A stretch of 64,000 bases of DNA. It comes from Patagioenas fasciata. Taxonomy: Eukaryota; Chordata; Aves; Columbiformes; Columbidae. The DNA is taken from the NCBI RefSeq assembly GCF_037038585.1, contig NC_092525.1:20046867-20110866 (forward strand). The letters run 5' to 3'. Under the pieces are notes generated by a model, which saw nothing but the letters and a program-made list of their open reading frames with translations, was not told the DNA's origin and made no database searches. The position numbers were made by a program, and so were the translations under genes. Shown piece after piece: positions 1-14,680 of this stretch; positions within the stretch are counted from its first letter, which is position 1; every line of letters starts with the position of its first letter.

Positions 1-3000
1 CTAGCGTAAGACTACTTGCATAAAAGGAATTAAAGTTTTGACACCAGGTTTCATATTTTAAATTTCTCCTTTAAAATAACTGGTTTGCCAAAGCAGTTCA
101 GCTGCCAGAAAGGGAGAAAAGCAGGCAAACTATTCCCTTAAAAGCAATGACTGTGCTATGCTGCTCAGGTACACAAGGCATCGCTCTAGAACTAGGGAGT
201 GCTGGCTCATTAGAAGCAATTAAAAAACCTCTAAGGCGATTTCAAAAACAACAGCTTCCAAAAACAAAACATGCATGTATACCACATGCATTTGTTTATG
301 CAGCTGTAATGAGTGATGAAATCCATTTATGAGCTGAAGTCACAAGATTCTGAGCAGGTCTTTGTTTAATCTCAGTAAGTCATGACATTTCCCTACTACT
401 TTTAATAATGTGATTTGGATGAACATTTTCAAACTTATGCACCTGGTTTTTCACAGTGCTTCCCAACTGCACTTCTCATCTGCATCACTGGAGACTGAGC
501 AGTCTACTTCTGAGCCACCTCGTTGATTAACCGTCCTAAAGACAGATAGAGAAACCTTGGTTCAGTTTAACACATACCTGTAATTCTTAAATTCATCATA
601 TTCTACAATTCTTACTCAAACAGAGACTCTGTGCAACCTGCAAAGAGTGTAAAGAAAAATCAATGAGACCATTAGTGGAATGAAAACTTAGAGCATCAGC
701 CCTTCTGCAATCACAAAGTCGATCCAGATGGATGCCCTTAGAAGACTTCAGGGGGTTTACTATAGACAACAGCTTTTGTGCCAGCATGTTGCTATCACTT
801 GGAAGAATAAAATAAAGATAAATGCAGCAGTTTGCTGCTTACATTAATGCAGTATTAGTGCCCAGAGTAACAAAGGTAGGATGGAGTATGGGGGGAAAAA
901 AAATATTTGGCACAAATAACTATTGTTACATATGTTTTCTGTGTTTGTAAACTGTGCCAGCCTTTAGATGTATTATTAAGTAGTTATAACAGTATATGAA
1001 AATCAAGACCACATTTTCAGCTTTGATATTACGAAAAAAAAAAGGTATTTGCCACTGCTGCTCTTGCCATTACACTTCTATTAGCTTTGCAAACAGATCT
1101 GATGTTTTCTGAGGATCAGATCAAAACTGAAGGAATCTAGGTCTACTCTTCACATAAAGAGAGTGATTTCTTTATACTTGTATTAAGAAGGCAAAGAAGA
1201 TTAGACTCTTGATCTGAACAAAAAGGGTCTACCTAATGCACAAGAGCAGGACATCCCTGACATAGACAAAATTCTCTCAGCCTTTAAGGTCTGAAGGCAG
1301 CTGTTGCTGCCTACATCCATTCTCCATTCTGTTTCTCATGTTTGGTTCACTCACCCATTGCTCTTCAGAGTTCCCAATGCACCAGGGAAACAAGTGGATT
1401 TTACGGCATTGCCAAATCAAGACAGCAGCAGGATATAATGAAAATGTAAGGATCTTTCACCTAGAACATTTTGTCCCAACCACCCTCTTGTTTATACTCA
1501 AAAGCATAAAGTACAAGACACTTTCTTCAGCAGCTTGGACCCAGACTCAGGGGAGTTTTAAAGAGGTCAAAGCAAAATATGCATAACCAGCAAAGTCAAC
1601 CTATCACCTAACTGGCACAGCGTATGTTGCTATACCTCACACTTTTTACAATATATTTTTGTTGATGCAGGAAAATAATATGCACTATTGCCAGCGGCTT
1701 TCTCAATGTGGGAAAAAAAAAATCTAAAATTATTATCAACATGAAGTAGCCAGGGAAGCACCTTTTCTGCCATTTTCAGATACATGTATCTATTGGATGT
1801 GTTTTTATGTTACAAGTGAGCACTACATGGACTCAGAAAGATGACATTCTGACCAGGACAGTCTCAAGGCCTTGTTGGCTTTCATTTTCTTAGGATGGCT
1901 GCATCGCTCCAGTAAAAAAATCACAAAATATACAGCCACATCAAACAAGAATCTGTAATATTCTTAATGCCACATCAATTTACAGATGCTAGATATATTC
2001 ACAGGAAAATAACCTCAGATGCAATCTTCCTACCTAATTTCTAAGTCTATCAGGATGATATTTTATATTCCCCCATTTCCAAAGTCCTCTTCATTTATTT
2101 TCCTTAAGCTTTTTGGGATCTACTGTACCAGTGTGCCAGAAAGAAAATTACTGTAACTACTGAAGTCAGAGTAACACCTGAAAAACACATATCAAGTAGA
2201 AATTATTCAATATGCTAGTCCATGTGAACTAAACCCAGCTAAAAAGCTCTGAAAAGGTACATTAAAAAAATAACTGTAAGAGTGTTAAATAAACAGTTCC
2301 CTTACTGGATTTGCTGTAACCGACTAAAACCTTTCTTCCCCTTTCCACATTAAAGGAAAGCCCTAAAACCACATTTTGCATATTTTATTAGCTCAAACCT
2401 TTTCTAACCTGGTTCCCATGGCAGAGCAAGTCTAACAAACTTTAAAAAACAAATCTAACATAGTTTTAAAATAACAGTATTAGAATTTGGTGGAGTGTGA
2501 ACAACAGGACTATCCATAAATGTCTGCTTTTATTCCCAAATCCAGAATGGAATTCTAAACAATTTTAGCCTCTAAGATTCACAGTTTATTGAACTTGAAC
2601 TTGCACACAAGCTTTAGCAATCAATGTTACCCATCTCATGCTTCTGACTGCTTTCATCAGAGAGCAGAACTGCAATTTGGAAAAAGAAGAACATTTTTGT
2701 GACTGTTTTAAAAATTGTAGTTGAAAGTTTCTCAGAAGGTCAGAAAGCTGGGAGTTATCCTGCTAGAAACAGATTAGCAAGCAGAGGGTAGGCAAGGTGG
2801 TCAGGGGTGTATGGAAAGTATAATCTATCAGATTGATAGCACCACTATGTATATGGTACAATTATATCTTATCTTCCCAGCCCTGCAACCAAAATAAGCC
2901 ACATAGAAGTCTTGGAGTCTGATTCTGTTGTCTTTAAGTACACACCCCTTAGGGTGGTGACCCAGGACACACCACACATATTTTAGTTCATGTAAGACAA

Positions 3001-5540
3001 AATCAAAACAAATATAATCAGTATTTTTCCTTTTAGAACTCTCCCTGAGACTCTTTGATGTGTTTTCCCTAATTGTTTTATCTTTCTAATCATCACACTT
3101 AGGGGTTTCTCTGAGCTTACAATAGTCTAGTTTTTATGCAACCTCTTACATGCGGGCGCCTTCCCAAGCTCCCAATACAGCAACTGCTGTAACAGTACAC
3201 AGCAACACTACACCAAAGAATACCTTGTCCAAATGAAACTAAAAGGAAAATTTAGATGAGTACATTCTGCTTAGGTTGGAATTTTGGCTCAGACACAAGA
3301 CTTAACACTCCTAGTCTTGCAAAAAGAAGAGATACTGAAAATGAAAGTATCTCTTCTACTTCAAAGCTGAAAATCTGTCCACTACTTTAACATGCTTCTG
3401 TTCTCTGGGAAATTTTATTTCTCTGTACCCATTCATGAAGGGGAAATCTTTGGTCCTTGCTATGCCATTCACTGACAAGACCTGAGGCTCCACCAGTATG
3501 TTCTAGTACCTGCGCTGTGAAACTAGTTAAATTTCTAATTTCTCTCTGGCTGATTGCCAATTTTTCTTTGTCTTAGGAGCAATTATTCACATTTATATTT
3601 TATCTTTATTCTCTTTATCAATATCCGTATTTACATACAGAATCCTTAAACAGATTATCACACTCTTTTCAGTGTTATCTAAGAGGTGTGTTGTTGTACT
3701 ACAGTTCTAAAATTTTCCAGACACACTATTAATAAAATGCCTGAACTTAAAATAGGTACTATGCAAAACTCGCATAACTGGAACACCTATGAAGTGCCCT
3801 GTAAACAGCTGCCCTACATCTGAGCTGCCAGTGGATTCATGAGGTTCTAGAGTTAATTTCCATTTATCAGGTAAGATTTAGTGATACTGCCAATACTCAT
3901 TTCTCTTCTTCTCTGCTGTGCCTTGTCAAGACACTGCATGTGGAGGAGCAGGAGCTAAGACAAGAACTGGAAACCTTTCCTTCACGTGGGAAGGTGCCCT
4001 GCTAAAATACTGCTTATTGAACCTGACAGCGAGCGTATAAACAACATTAGAGGGAGTGCTCACACATGGACTCTCAACCAAGGGGAGGACAAGGCAGTGA
4101 AAGTCAGAGCTATTACAAGACAAATGCAAATTAAAGACACTTTTTAATCTCCAGGATAGTAAAATATTTTTGAGAGCTCCCAGTGTTTGGGGGAAGAGGG
4201 AAGGAGAGAAGGGGATAGGGGGGCAGCAAACTCTACTGAGACTTCTCTTATGGTTTGTATCACCTTTTTTGGGAAAATCATTCTGAAAAAAAAAAAAAGC
4301 AACAGAGGAGTTTGAAACTAACAGAAAAGCACTTGCTAAAAGGTAGCTTGCTCTTTGTAAAACTTCCCATGAGGCCTGAGAAAGCACCCTAAGCATACAC
4401 TTTCCCAGGCAGTTTTGCATATGAAATGCTGTTTGTTTCAGAAACAGTCATGTATTTTTACCAGGGGGGTTATTCCTGTCGATTGTCCCCTGATTACTGA
4501 TCTGTGAGAAGCAAAAAAAAAAAAAAAAGTCAGAGCCACCACAAAGATATAAGCATAACTATTAAAGTTCATGGGGTTTTCTACATTCCTCCTCCTTACC
4601 CTGAAACTTCAACCCTTGAGTGAATGCTGCCATATATATTTCCTTTGTTTGACTGTCTGGTGGGCCACCTGGAAAGCATCAGCGCTCTAAGAAGAAAACT
4701 GCTATTGCTTATGCGGAATTTCCTTAAAACAAAATCGTGCTGCCCATTACCATTTCCCAGAAAGGTATATTGTTCTATCACCACCCATATCAAATTCAAG
4801 TGCAGAGACATGTCTACGGTACGTGCAGCAGCTCAGATAGGCTGGGCTGTTGCAATCCTTTTGCAATCCTGTGCAGAAAACAGAACGTTAACGCTGGTAT
4901 GCTGCTCCCACGCCCTCCCCTTCTCAGGCTTTACATTAACTCAGCGACACCCTGCTAGGCACAAGGTTTATTTACACAACACAAAGTCTTGAGAGGAACC
5001 TTTGTTCCACTGCAATGTTGACAAGGCTTATGAAGCACTAGTGACTACAGTAAAGGTGTCTTAAGACTCAACTGAGGACCACGTATGAATGAAATGTTTT
5101 GAAACTTGCTTGATCGAGTTTCCAGCTGCAGCACAATACTTTTAGCCAGAAGCCTAGCGAAGGTCCTGGCTTCCACGAAGACCAGTGAATTGCAGTAACA
5201 CAGTGGTTCCACGAGGACTTTAATCCAGGATATGCTGGTGACAGCCTGAAAAGAAGCAAATGCCTCTCTCCCCAGCCATTCAGGTTTTTTGCTAGGATAG
5301 ATTTGAACGGGATGTATTTCCCAACACACTTCACCTCACGGCTGTGTCAGCACAAGGGAGGGGACAGCGTGGGAGCAGGAAGAGGGCAGGACTCCCTCTT
5401 ATGTCAGCAGTGCCGACCGAAAGCACTTGGGGAACTAACGACATTGTAATTTGTGCTGATTTACGTCTGCTAAAAAGCACTCCTTACTTGTCCCTAAAAA
5501 TGATTGCTGGATGTATAGCATTTTAAAACTTAACATACAG

Positions 5541-5713
5541 GCTACCCAGGGAGGTTGTGGAGTCTCCTTCCCTGGAGACATTCAAAGCCCGCCTGGACAC
5601 ATTCCTGTGCGACCTCACCTAGGCGTTCCTGCTCCAGCAGGGGGATTGGACTAGATGATCTTTTGAGGTCCCTTCCAATCCCAAACATACTGTGATACTG
5701 TGATACTGTGATG
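5541..5713 (+). mobile_element. CR1 LINE 3' end, 5'-truncated
   Basis: The segment begins at a motif typical of the CR1 tail (gctacccagggaggttgtgg) and runs through the GATGATCTTTTGAGGTCCCTTCC-type 3' UTR common to avian CR1 elements. It ends in three 8-bp terminal units of the form tactgtga. Only about 170 bp remain, so the copy is severely 5'-truncated and carries no reverse-transcriptase coding. The 3' end lies at the right, so it is inserted in the same orientation as JUN. Confidence 0.9.
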
Positions 5714-6429
5714 TAAAAACAGGCAAGAAAGCTTCGGTGCAGATTTATTGGATGGAAGTGTCCAAGGGGGGCTGTAAGCTTCACTTCCTTGGGACTGGCA
5801 ATACCCACTCCTGCGAGGAGGGAATGGCTGCTGCGCTCCCCCTCTTCCCCAAGGGCTGGGTAATACAGATGAGTTCCTGTATTTCACCTGACCATCTTCT
5901 TGTCAAAGTTTTGGACTAAATATCAAGGCTTTTTCTTCAAAGAAACTATCTGTGATCCTGGAAAGGTGCTGATCGCTGTGCCTCACCTTCCCCCTTCTGG
6001 GAAGCCAACATGTAATACTTCCTCCTACACAGCATTTTTGACATTCACAACTTCAAACCATTGTCGGAGCCTCTCACAGCAAAGACTCTAAACGTAAAGG
6101 AAAACAAACTCACACCACGTCCAAAAAAGCAAGCCGATAGCAACGCAGATATTTGGTCAAATGTCAGAGAGTGACCAGAGAGTGAAAACGGCATAAACCT
6201 AAGTGCCAGTATATGCTCTACACAGTCCTGGGTCCGATTCAAAAGGCATTACAAGGCTGATGAACCAGTAAAAATGTCAATGGTTGATATCCTAAAAGCA
6301 AATGGGGCCAGTAACAAATATGTTATACCAATAAGTTAACCCTAGATCTTTTTTTCGGATGAAATCCCATTCTTTTTCTGTATCCTTTCCTTAATGCATG
6401 TTTTAAAACTAAAATACTTCATACCACTT

Positions 6430-6570
6430 ATATAGCATTTATTCTCCACAGATCTGCACACTTTACTAGAACTTCAGTCTCATTATACCCATTTTACAGG
6501 CAGGGAAACCAAGCCACACAGATGCAAAAAGTTATTACGGGTCATTGAGCATGGAGGGAAACCAGGCAAG
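6430..6570 (+). repeat. MIR/CORE-SINE-like ancient fragment
   Basis: The segment contains the series cattatacccattttacagg followed by cagggaaaccaagcc. This resembles the widely shared MIR/CORE-SINE tail (an attatccccattttacag-type motif, then gaaact-gaggc). The similarity is from memory and the copy is diverged, so the family assignment is tentative. Confidence 0.45.
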
Positions 6571-9500
6571 ACGGCAGTTGTATCCCATTTGAGTTTATTC
6601 TGTTTTCCTGTTTTTCTCTACTGGCACACAAAAAATAAGATTATTTCTCATTATACTCACAAGGTTACATTAAAGAGGGTAATGAATTTTCGCTTCACTT
6701 CATACATTCTCTTGGTTGTCTTGAAGGGATATATATTCCCCACAACTACTGTTATAGGGTAAAGTAAACACTTTACAGACCAATAACATAAATGTGAAAT
6801 ACACCACTGTTCTTATTAATATTTATGTAATCATCTAGGGCTGAAATCGGCTATCATTGAATTGACCTCAGATCTTTGACATAAATGCCTATTTGAAGCA
6901 CCTGGCAATGGGCTGTAAGCATCCACACCCAGAACTGCTTTGTCTGGGCTTGCAGTTCTGCCAGCCACACACCTTTTCCTATCCTGACTGTAAGGAACGC
7001 AGTAACTGGAGAACATCAGCACAAAACATGCTTATATAGAACGAGGCTACATTGTACCATTAGCTCTAACAACATAGTGCTTAATCCCTCTCACATGACT
7101 TACCTGAGTCCACAGCCCATTCTCAGCTGAACAGAAGCCTCTCCAAATATGTGCACACTGCAACTGGTACCCAGATCTCTAAATACCATACAGCCATTTT
7201 TGGAATGTCTTTCTATTTGTGCTGCCTGAATTTAAAAAATTATTTTTTTAAATGTTTTTTTTTAAAAAAGGAAAATTTTTTAAAGCTGCATTTCAATTAG
7301 CAGCCATCACAGCCCTTAGGCCTTCAGCTTTATATTGTCCTTTTATCATAAATATTTTCCTTGATCTCATGAACTTGTTTCTAATATATTCAAATGTTAT
7401 GGATTTTTACACATTTCACATGTTCTCTAAAGTCTGTCTAAACAGTCCTGTGAGCTGACCAACGCGTCTGCCAAATGCCCTGCCAGCTGTTGGTGCAGCA
7501 CTTCCTCTAGCACATACGTGAACAGTGCTCCTGAAAAAACAAGATCTCGGGTAGGGATCAATACTGATTCTGGACTCTCTCCTTCCTTCTGAAACAAGGG
7601 GACGTACAGACACTGCCGTGTTGGCAACTGCATACAACTTTTACCAAAGACAAGAGGAAAGAACAGCAATTTTGAGGGTTTCAAGTATCCTGGTTCTTCT
7701 CCTGTGGAAGTCCTAAGGGGCTGCTGTGGACAAGACCAGGACATTCCCATCCCACAGGGGGACAGGGCTGCCCAGACCAGTGGGGAGCAGCCATGCTGTC
7801 ACTGGGTGATATTTCAGCTGTAATCAGAGATCAGGGTTATTATTAATCAGATGTGATAAAGGAAGAGTAGCATTTTAGTAGCATCTTCTCCAAAACTGAA
7901 GTCTTCAAGTCTCCTTGTGCTTTGAGGCATCATCCTACCCAGGCCATGCCCTTTCCTCCCTACAATGCCATCCTTGGCTATTTGGCAACCCTAAGTGCTC
8001 CCACATCATGACTCCAACACAAATGACTTGTCATCCAGGTGAATGTTTGCATTTGCATGACATGAGCAGGCACTCTCTAAACTTCCCCACAGGCTCCGCC
8101 ACTATAATCCCTGGGAAGGAGCAACCTGCAGGACCTACTTTCACTGTTCAATGCTTTCTCTGTTTATTGCCACCACTGTCAGAAACATTACTGGAATTCA
8201 GGTAGGTGTCCCTACATCTGCCACCAATCACTGGTGACATTCAGTAACAGAAACTCCCTGTCCACATCCAAGCCTGAACCCACAGCACGGGGAAGGAAAG
8301 CTTGATTGCTCACTGGAAATCCCTCATCTCTGTGGTGTTTTACACTAGACATTTTTGGTCTCATGCAGACTTGCTTCCTTTCCTTCTCCTGTTGGAAGCA
8401 CTGCTTTATCCCAGGTTGCCAGAAGCCTACTGTTCCAACAGCTGCTAAGATAGAGTGAGGTGTCAACTTTGACAGGATGCCAGATTTTTTATTAATTAAA
8501 AATCCAAGCATTTTGTATCCATTCCAAGACCCTAATCACAACCAAGCTATTTTACCAAGGGCTCTGAATGGTTAAATCCAGTTATTCTGAAGCTTTCAGT
8601 CACAACTGGCAATCATAAATCAATGTATTTTGTTGCCACTACTTACTTTAATACATGTTTATTCACACATCAAAGTGCCAGAAAGCTATCTTCAGTTCTC
8701 CACGGTGAAACTGTAATGTCTGAACAAATGCACACTTCCAGAGGGATCTTTGTCCTCAAACACAGTAAATATCTTTTCGAAGGTGGAGTTCTGTCTCCCC
8801 ACCACTTCGCATTAATATGCTTCTATTAGTATGGTATATTTTTTCATGCTGTCAGCTCACAATCCTGAGTGCAGCCGTCTGCTTCCCATATGCCACACGT
8901 CCTCCAGTGCCTCCTCTGCTCCTTACCCTCGCTCTTTGGGCTCCCGCCATGGATCAACTGCTATTCTGCCAGCCCTCTTCATGCACAGAGGATTTTTCTG
9001 ACTCTAAGCTCCACAGGATGGGAACTTTGCCTATTTCTCTGTTTCTTGGAGCACAAGGTATGCTACGGTAAAGAAATAATGAACACAGAGACATTAATGG
9101 TCTGACATTTAGATTTTTAACACCCTAAAAAGCACAGGGAGCAAGGCCTCGGGGTTCCGTTCAGACTCCTCTCTAGACAATTTAGTTAACTTCTATTTGG
9201 TCAAGCTTTTTATCAAAAATTATACAATATATACAGTTGTTCAAACAAAAACATATCATTCATTACTTATTTGAAAATCTACTTCTGAACACTTGCAGTG
9301 ACCACCGAAATCCTCTATAAAGCTAGCTGGGAATGAGAAAAACAATAGTGAGAAACCTAGTATAACTAACTGTTGGGTAAAGAGCAGACCACTCTACCAT
9401 CCTATCTGCCTTAGAGACAATCAAATCTTTCATTCATATGTTGCACATAAACATCCAGGGTTTGAATTGCTCGGACAGCATTCTAAAGAAAATGGAAAAT

Positions 9501-10710
9501 GTTTTTAGTGGTTCCTCCCTTACTTCTGCAGCCTTTCTCTGTGTTCCGAGTCACTCTTCCTGTCCTGCCTCAGAGGTAACCCAACAGGTCTTGCAAAGTC
9601 TTCTAACTTTGCCCCACCTCCATCACTCACAATCTTGCCTCTCTAACCAACTCATTTTCCTCCATTCCACAAACGATTAGTTTCAAAGAAATCCAGAGAT
9701 TAATTAAAATGATTGGTGGGATGAGTAGGTGAGGGGGACAGGCTAAAGGGCTTGACAAGAAGAAAGATGAAAAGGACTAAATGCGTACAGCTTGGTTATG
9801 AGATGACTAATTGAGGGTGGAGGAGATGGACATGATATTCTTTTACAAGTGCCTGTAGTTCTGAGGAACCTTTTTCATGTGCAAACTGAAGACTAGCACA
9901 AGACTAGTGCTCAGTCTTCTTATACAGTCTTCTTATACAGATTGGGTTCCAGGGTCCTTTACTTCAAGCTGTGAGTCCCACTGTTCCTCCAGCCAATGCA
10001 TTCCCACCCTTCTCTTGTATGCTCAATTTTTTTTTTTTCTTTTTTTTCAGCTCAGCTTGCAGCCACATTTAGTTCCTGGATCTCTACCACAAGAGCCCTA
10101 CTGGGAGAAAAGAGCAAAAGGAGAGGCCACGGAAGCTGGGGGTGGATGAGGTGGCACTTGTTTGCCACACCTCTGCTGCGCTGCAGACTGAGGTGGACTT
10201 GAACCGACTACGAAAACACACCTTGAGGAAACAGGGAGGAACTGGGAGCAAGAACACCCATGAATTATTTTACCTCCACTTGGCCCAAAGAAACTCTGCT
10301 CCTTGTGTCCTCTCACCCCAGCTTCTTTTATTATACTCTGGTGTAGTAATTAGAATACTTGCTCCTTCTGACTCTTCAAACTCTTGCCTCCCTCAACTGC
10401 AGACACCTGCTCTATAGTAAGCAAGTGAAAAGCAGTATGAGAAGATACAGTAATTCCTACTCTTATTCACTTCATGCAGAGGTGAAGCAGAATGTCACAT
10501 TTGAAAGCATGAAGTTAGGGGAAAAAATAAGAAAAAAATCTATATAATGAAAATAATTGTCTACATAAAAAATATTGTGGAAACATCTCTGATGAGGGGA
10601 AAAAGCAAGATGGTATAATAGATCTAAGTTTAAAAGAAAAACTATGGAAACAAGCATTTTATTTCTGTGAGCATTGTTTCCAACATAAAAGAGCAGAAAC
10701 TGTGATTGAT

Positions 10711-10800
10711 CTTTTATTGTTTTGATTTGGTTTTTATTTGTTTTAGTTTGGTTTGGGGTTTGGTTGTTTTTTGGTTCTGGTTGGGGTTTTTCATGTGTGG
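10711..10800 (+). repeat. G/T-rich low-complexity tract
   Basis: About 90 bp made almost only of T and G, in irregular units such as ttggttt and tttggttg. It accounts for the lysine/asparagine/threonine/proline-rich minus-strand open frame at 10472-10900, which is therefore not a gene. Similar tracts lie at 28426-28482 and 29936-30007. Confidence 0.75.
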
Positions 10801-12244
10801 TTTTTTTTATTTCTTTTTCAAATGGTCTAGAAATAAGCCAAAAGCATTTTTGATACAGGAGTAAAACAAAATAACAAACCCATTTATTCCTGGACCCCAA
10901 ATATAATTTAGATGGATGAGGTATGTAGAAGAAATTTGAATTTGTCCCTGAAAAGCCATTTAATTATTCAGATTATCTGACTGCCTCAGTCAGCCTTGTA
11001 TTCATTGATTAGAGAACTTTATAAATCAAAATCTACATTACTGCTGCTCAGAGCATCTGCCTCTCACGGCAACAGAGGTATATAGTTCATTTCCAATCCC
11101 TACCCACAAGTTAGTTTATTGAGACATGTAAATGGCTCTGGTTTATAAACGGGTCAGTAAGTGTTCTTTCTTACTGCTAAAGGAGTATTTACTTAAGGAA
11201 ATCAGGAAAAAAGTCCCTAGAGTAATAGCTGTTTAATAAATCAGGACATAGTCACCAAAATTCCCAGTTCCTTGGCTAATGGCCATGAAGGATCACGGTC
11301 TCTGTATTCACAGGGCCCACTATGGGGAAGAACCCGGGGCTGAAATCTCAGCTGAGACCTCTGTAACCACGCACTCACCGGTCAGTCCGGAATTAGGAAC
11401 AGAGAGATAGAAAAACCCCTCAGAGCAGCAAAGAGCATTTGTCTTTCATTTCAGAGCTCTCCTGCTACGCACAGCCTCCATTACCAGCTTGACTGTCTAT
11501 TGCCAGCCTCAACCAAATAACCTCCAAGTGAGCAGCAATTAACATAATGAGTGGACTGATGGGTGTCCCCTATAGCTACAGGCCCCAGTAGCAACATGTC
11601 TTTGGCAAACTGGAATGTCTAGTCCTGAAACTCCACCTCTGTTCAAGGAAGGAAGTAGAAAATTAAAATGGGCAGCAGATTAAAAAAAAAAAAAAATAAT
11701 AATAAAAAAAAGTTAATATCTCCAGCCTGATCCAACACTCACTGAAGCTAATGAAAAACTTGCATTGATATCAGTGGGGCTGAACTGGACAGACTACAAG
11801 GGCGAATTTTTCTAGATTACACAAATACATATTAAATGGAGTGGTTAAGGCTACACTGACGATGTTCCTTATAGTCTGAACTCGGCTTTCTAGTACAAAC
11901 GAAACAATGCAGGAAAACAAAAAAACAAAACAAAACAAAATAACTCTAAGAAATTAAATACGTCAACAATTAGCCAGAACAAACTTAATTAGTATTATTT
12001 GTCTACACAAAAAACTGACCAAAGCAAATTATTTGCATGGCTTGCTATGTAACAGAAAAAAAGGATCTTTTTGGCTTAATTTTAAAATAATTTTTATTTA
12101 ACAATAAGAACTTCCACACAGCAAACTACGTAAAATTCATGTCTTATATTTCTCCAGAATTTCTTCCTTGCATAGACAAGCCCTTCATAAACATCAAACT
12201 GCATGCTGACACAACAGAGACTGATCATTTACAGACTATCTTAG

Positions 12245-12720
12245 GGGAGTTTTAACGCAGCAAGGGCCAACACATCAGGTCCGACTAGATATCCCATCTC
12301 GGCCAGGAGCCACGGGTGGATACCTGGAGAGGCAAACAAACCCAGGGCAGCACTCAGCAGTTTCACCTCGGGATGCTCTCCCAGGCACAAGCCATTTGCA
12401 GCTTTAGGATTTCCAGAGCCAGAGATGCACTGCGTTCAACAGCCCTTAAGTGACTTCTGTGAATTCATCTAATCACTTTAAAATCTCTCAGTCCACACAG
12501 CACTCTTGCCAAGGAGTTCCACCGCTTAACTACAATTCTGTGGAGACATTTGTCTTGTTTGTTCTGAACCTGCCAGTTTCATTTTATGTCCCTTGGCTCG
12601 TGTGCCAGAAGAGTCAGGCACTGGCCTCTATTTATCTTGTATGTAAAGATTAAAAAGGAGTTAAACAACTGCTTATAGCACTCACTGCATTTATGAATTT
12701 TAGAGACTTTTTTGTGCATA
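12245..12720 (+). repeat. Diverged ancient amniote interspersed repeat
   Basis: The stretch shows a series of motifs that I recognise from old repeats shared by reptiles and birds: a 'gccaaggagttccaccgctta' block, a 'tttgttctgaacctgccag' block, a 'tgtcccttggctcgtg' block and a degenerate 'tttatgaattttagagac' end. The order matches the remembered consensus, but each block is heavily mutated. The family name is uncertain; a LINE 3' end or a related non-autonomous element is most likely. No open reading frame is preserved. Confidence 0.4.
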
Positions 12721-14680
12721 TGCAGTAACCTACTGCTGCTTGGCAAAACTATTTGCCACAGAAGGTACAGCAGCAGTGGAGTATTTTGAGTTACCCGCAA
12801 CACAGACAGGTGCTGCCTACATGAAGGTTGTGTGTAGACCAATAGCACACAGTGACCCCACCTGCCAGCCAAAACCTTGTATTTTGTGCCACAGACTGTT
12901 CACACAATGGTGCAAAGAAGCGCATGTATTATTTGCATAATTCCAGTTAGCACACGAAGTAGCACCAGTGCTCACTCACCATGTGGTCAAATGAAGTCAG
13001 GTGGGAACAGCAGAGGGAAATTGAGAATGAAAAAAAAAAAAAACCAACAACTTCAAACAAGGGAGCTAGACCTTCACTTCTCTTTCACAGCTGCTTGTGT
13101 TTCTGTTTGCTTCCTATACTGTAACTGGTAATTATGTCATTATGTCTACGGAAAAATAGCACTGGAGAATTTGAAAGTGCTTTTTCAAACTTAGATGTAA
13201 ATTTGTCAGCCTCACATATTGTAAAAACAGACCAAACTCGATAGACCAAGTTCTTCACTGACATAAAAAGTGGGACCAGCCAACACCAGCAGGTACCAGC
13301 TTTGTGGTGTTGCAAGTGCAAGCAGCACTTGTTGCACTCTTGGCAACACAATACAAAAGTTCACCTCCTCAGTCCCTATTCTACCTGTATTGTCACCGCC
13401 TGTCCTTAAATAGCTGCTGCACTTTACTCCAGAGGCAGCTGCATGTCAGCATTCACAAATTCACAACCTCCCATAGAAAAGGGTGTGTGCAGGGCAAGGT
13501 GAGGAGGGGGAAGGTAAGAAAAACAAACCCAGACAGTCAGGCACACCCTTTTATTAGAGAGATGTACTACACTGATGCATCCCACGTTCAGCGCAGAGCA
13601 GTCACAGCGAACCAGAGATCACCCATCTGTTGCTTCGAGTGAACATGCCAGCACAGACTTTTCTCCTCGACCAGGATTCTTCAACTCCAGCCTTTATTTT
13701 CCCTGCCGGCTAACCTGTACTTCCACAGTAATACCAGGGCACTCGTTCTAAAATTAGGCCGTCGCTGTCCTCTCCCCTTGGAGGACGACTTTAGAGAAAC
13801 CCATCTGGCACCAGACTTTTTCCTGTCAGGTTTTATTTCCCCTCTCTGTTGTCCTGACACACTTTCGAGGCCGGGAATTCTCAAAGCCGATCACTATAAT
13901 GGCAAAGCCCTGCTCTGCGCACACCCTCACAGCGATCAGGCGGTATCGGACAAAACTCGCAGAACCCAGCCCCGCGGCTCCCCTTGGGCTGAGGGGACCC
14001 GCAGGGCCCGGGGGCCCCTCAGCCCTGCGGGAAGGCGGCTGTGCGCCCTCCGCAAGGCCGGCGGCGCTGGCGGTGCTCCGGGAGCCGGGACGCCCTTCCC
14101 ACACGCCCGGGCTCCCCCGAGAGCCGCCGTCCCCAGTTCGAAAGATGCCGCGGGCGCAGCCTCGGCCGCCGCCAGCCTCAGGCACACCCGGCCGGGGGGC
14201 CGGGAGGCGCTGGGCCCCTCGGCGGGACGGGCGCGTGGGCGGGGGCCGCCCCGCGGCTGCTGGTGCCCGCCCTGGCCCCAGCACCACCCCCGGCTCTGCC
14301 TGGAAGCCGCACGGGCGGCGGGACGGCGGCGAGGAGGGGAAATCACGTGAGGCCTCCCCCGGAGCGCCACCTGAAGGGCCGTACCACCAGCGGCGGATGG
14401 GGGAGAAACAGCGGAGGACGACAGGTCGAAACACGCCGGCGCACGGCGGAACGCGGCCCGCCTCCAGCCTGTCGCAGGGACCGGCCGAAAAACAAACAAA
14501 CAGACATGAAAACAAACAGAGGGAGGCGACGGCTTGCGGGCGACGGCCGTAGCGGAGCGAGGGGGCTGAGCGGCGCCCCCGCCCCTCCGGCGGGCGGTTG
14601 GTACGTGGCCGTTGAGGAGGCACCGCCAGCGGCCAACCCCGCTCGCGCTCTGGACGCGGTAACCAGATATTCAAAAACAA

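Larger units (their letters stand above)
1..13850. other. Intergenic DNA upstream of JUN
   Basis: This stretch is AT-rich and has no convincing coding exon on either strand. The open frames are short, lack recognisable domains and are not flanked by usable splice sites. What can be named is a CR1 LINE 3' end (5541-5713), a MIR/CORE-SINE-like fragment (6430-6570), a G/T-rich simple tract (10711-10800), a diverged ancient interspersed repeat (12245-12720) and scattered A-runs (for example 11683-11710 and an AAAAC-type run near 11918-11941). A moderately GC-rich patch at 7440-7790 has no identifiable content. In human the corresponding side of JUN carries a divergent non-coding transcript; nothing here proves one. 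Confidence 0.7.

Noticed and set aside
10472-10900. 142-codon minus-strand frame rich in Lys, Asn, Gln, Thr and Pro
   Set aside because: It reads through the G/T-rich simple tract; low complexity explains it.
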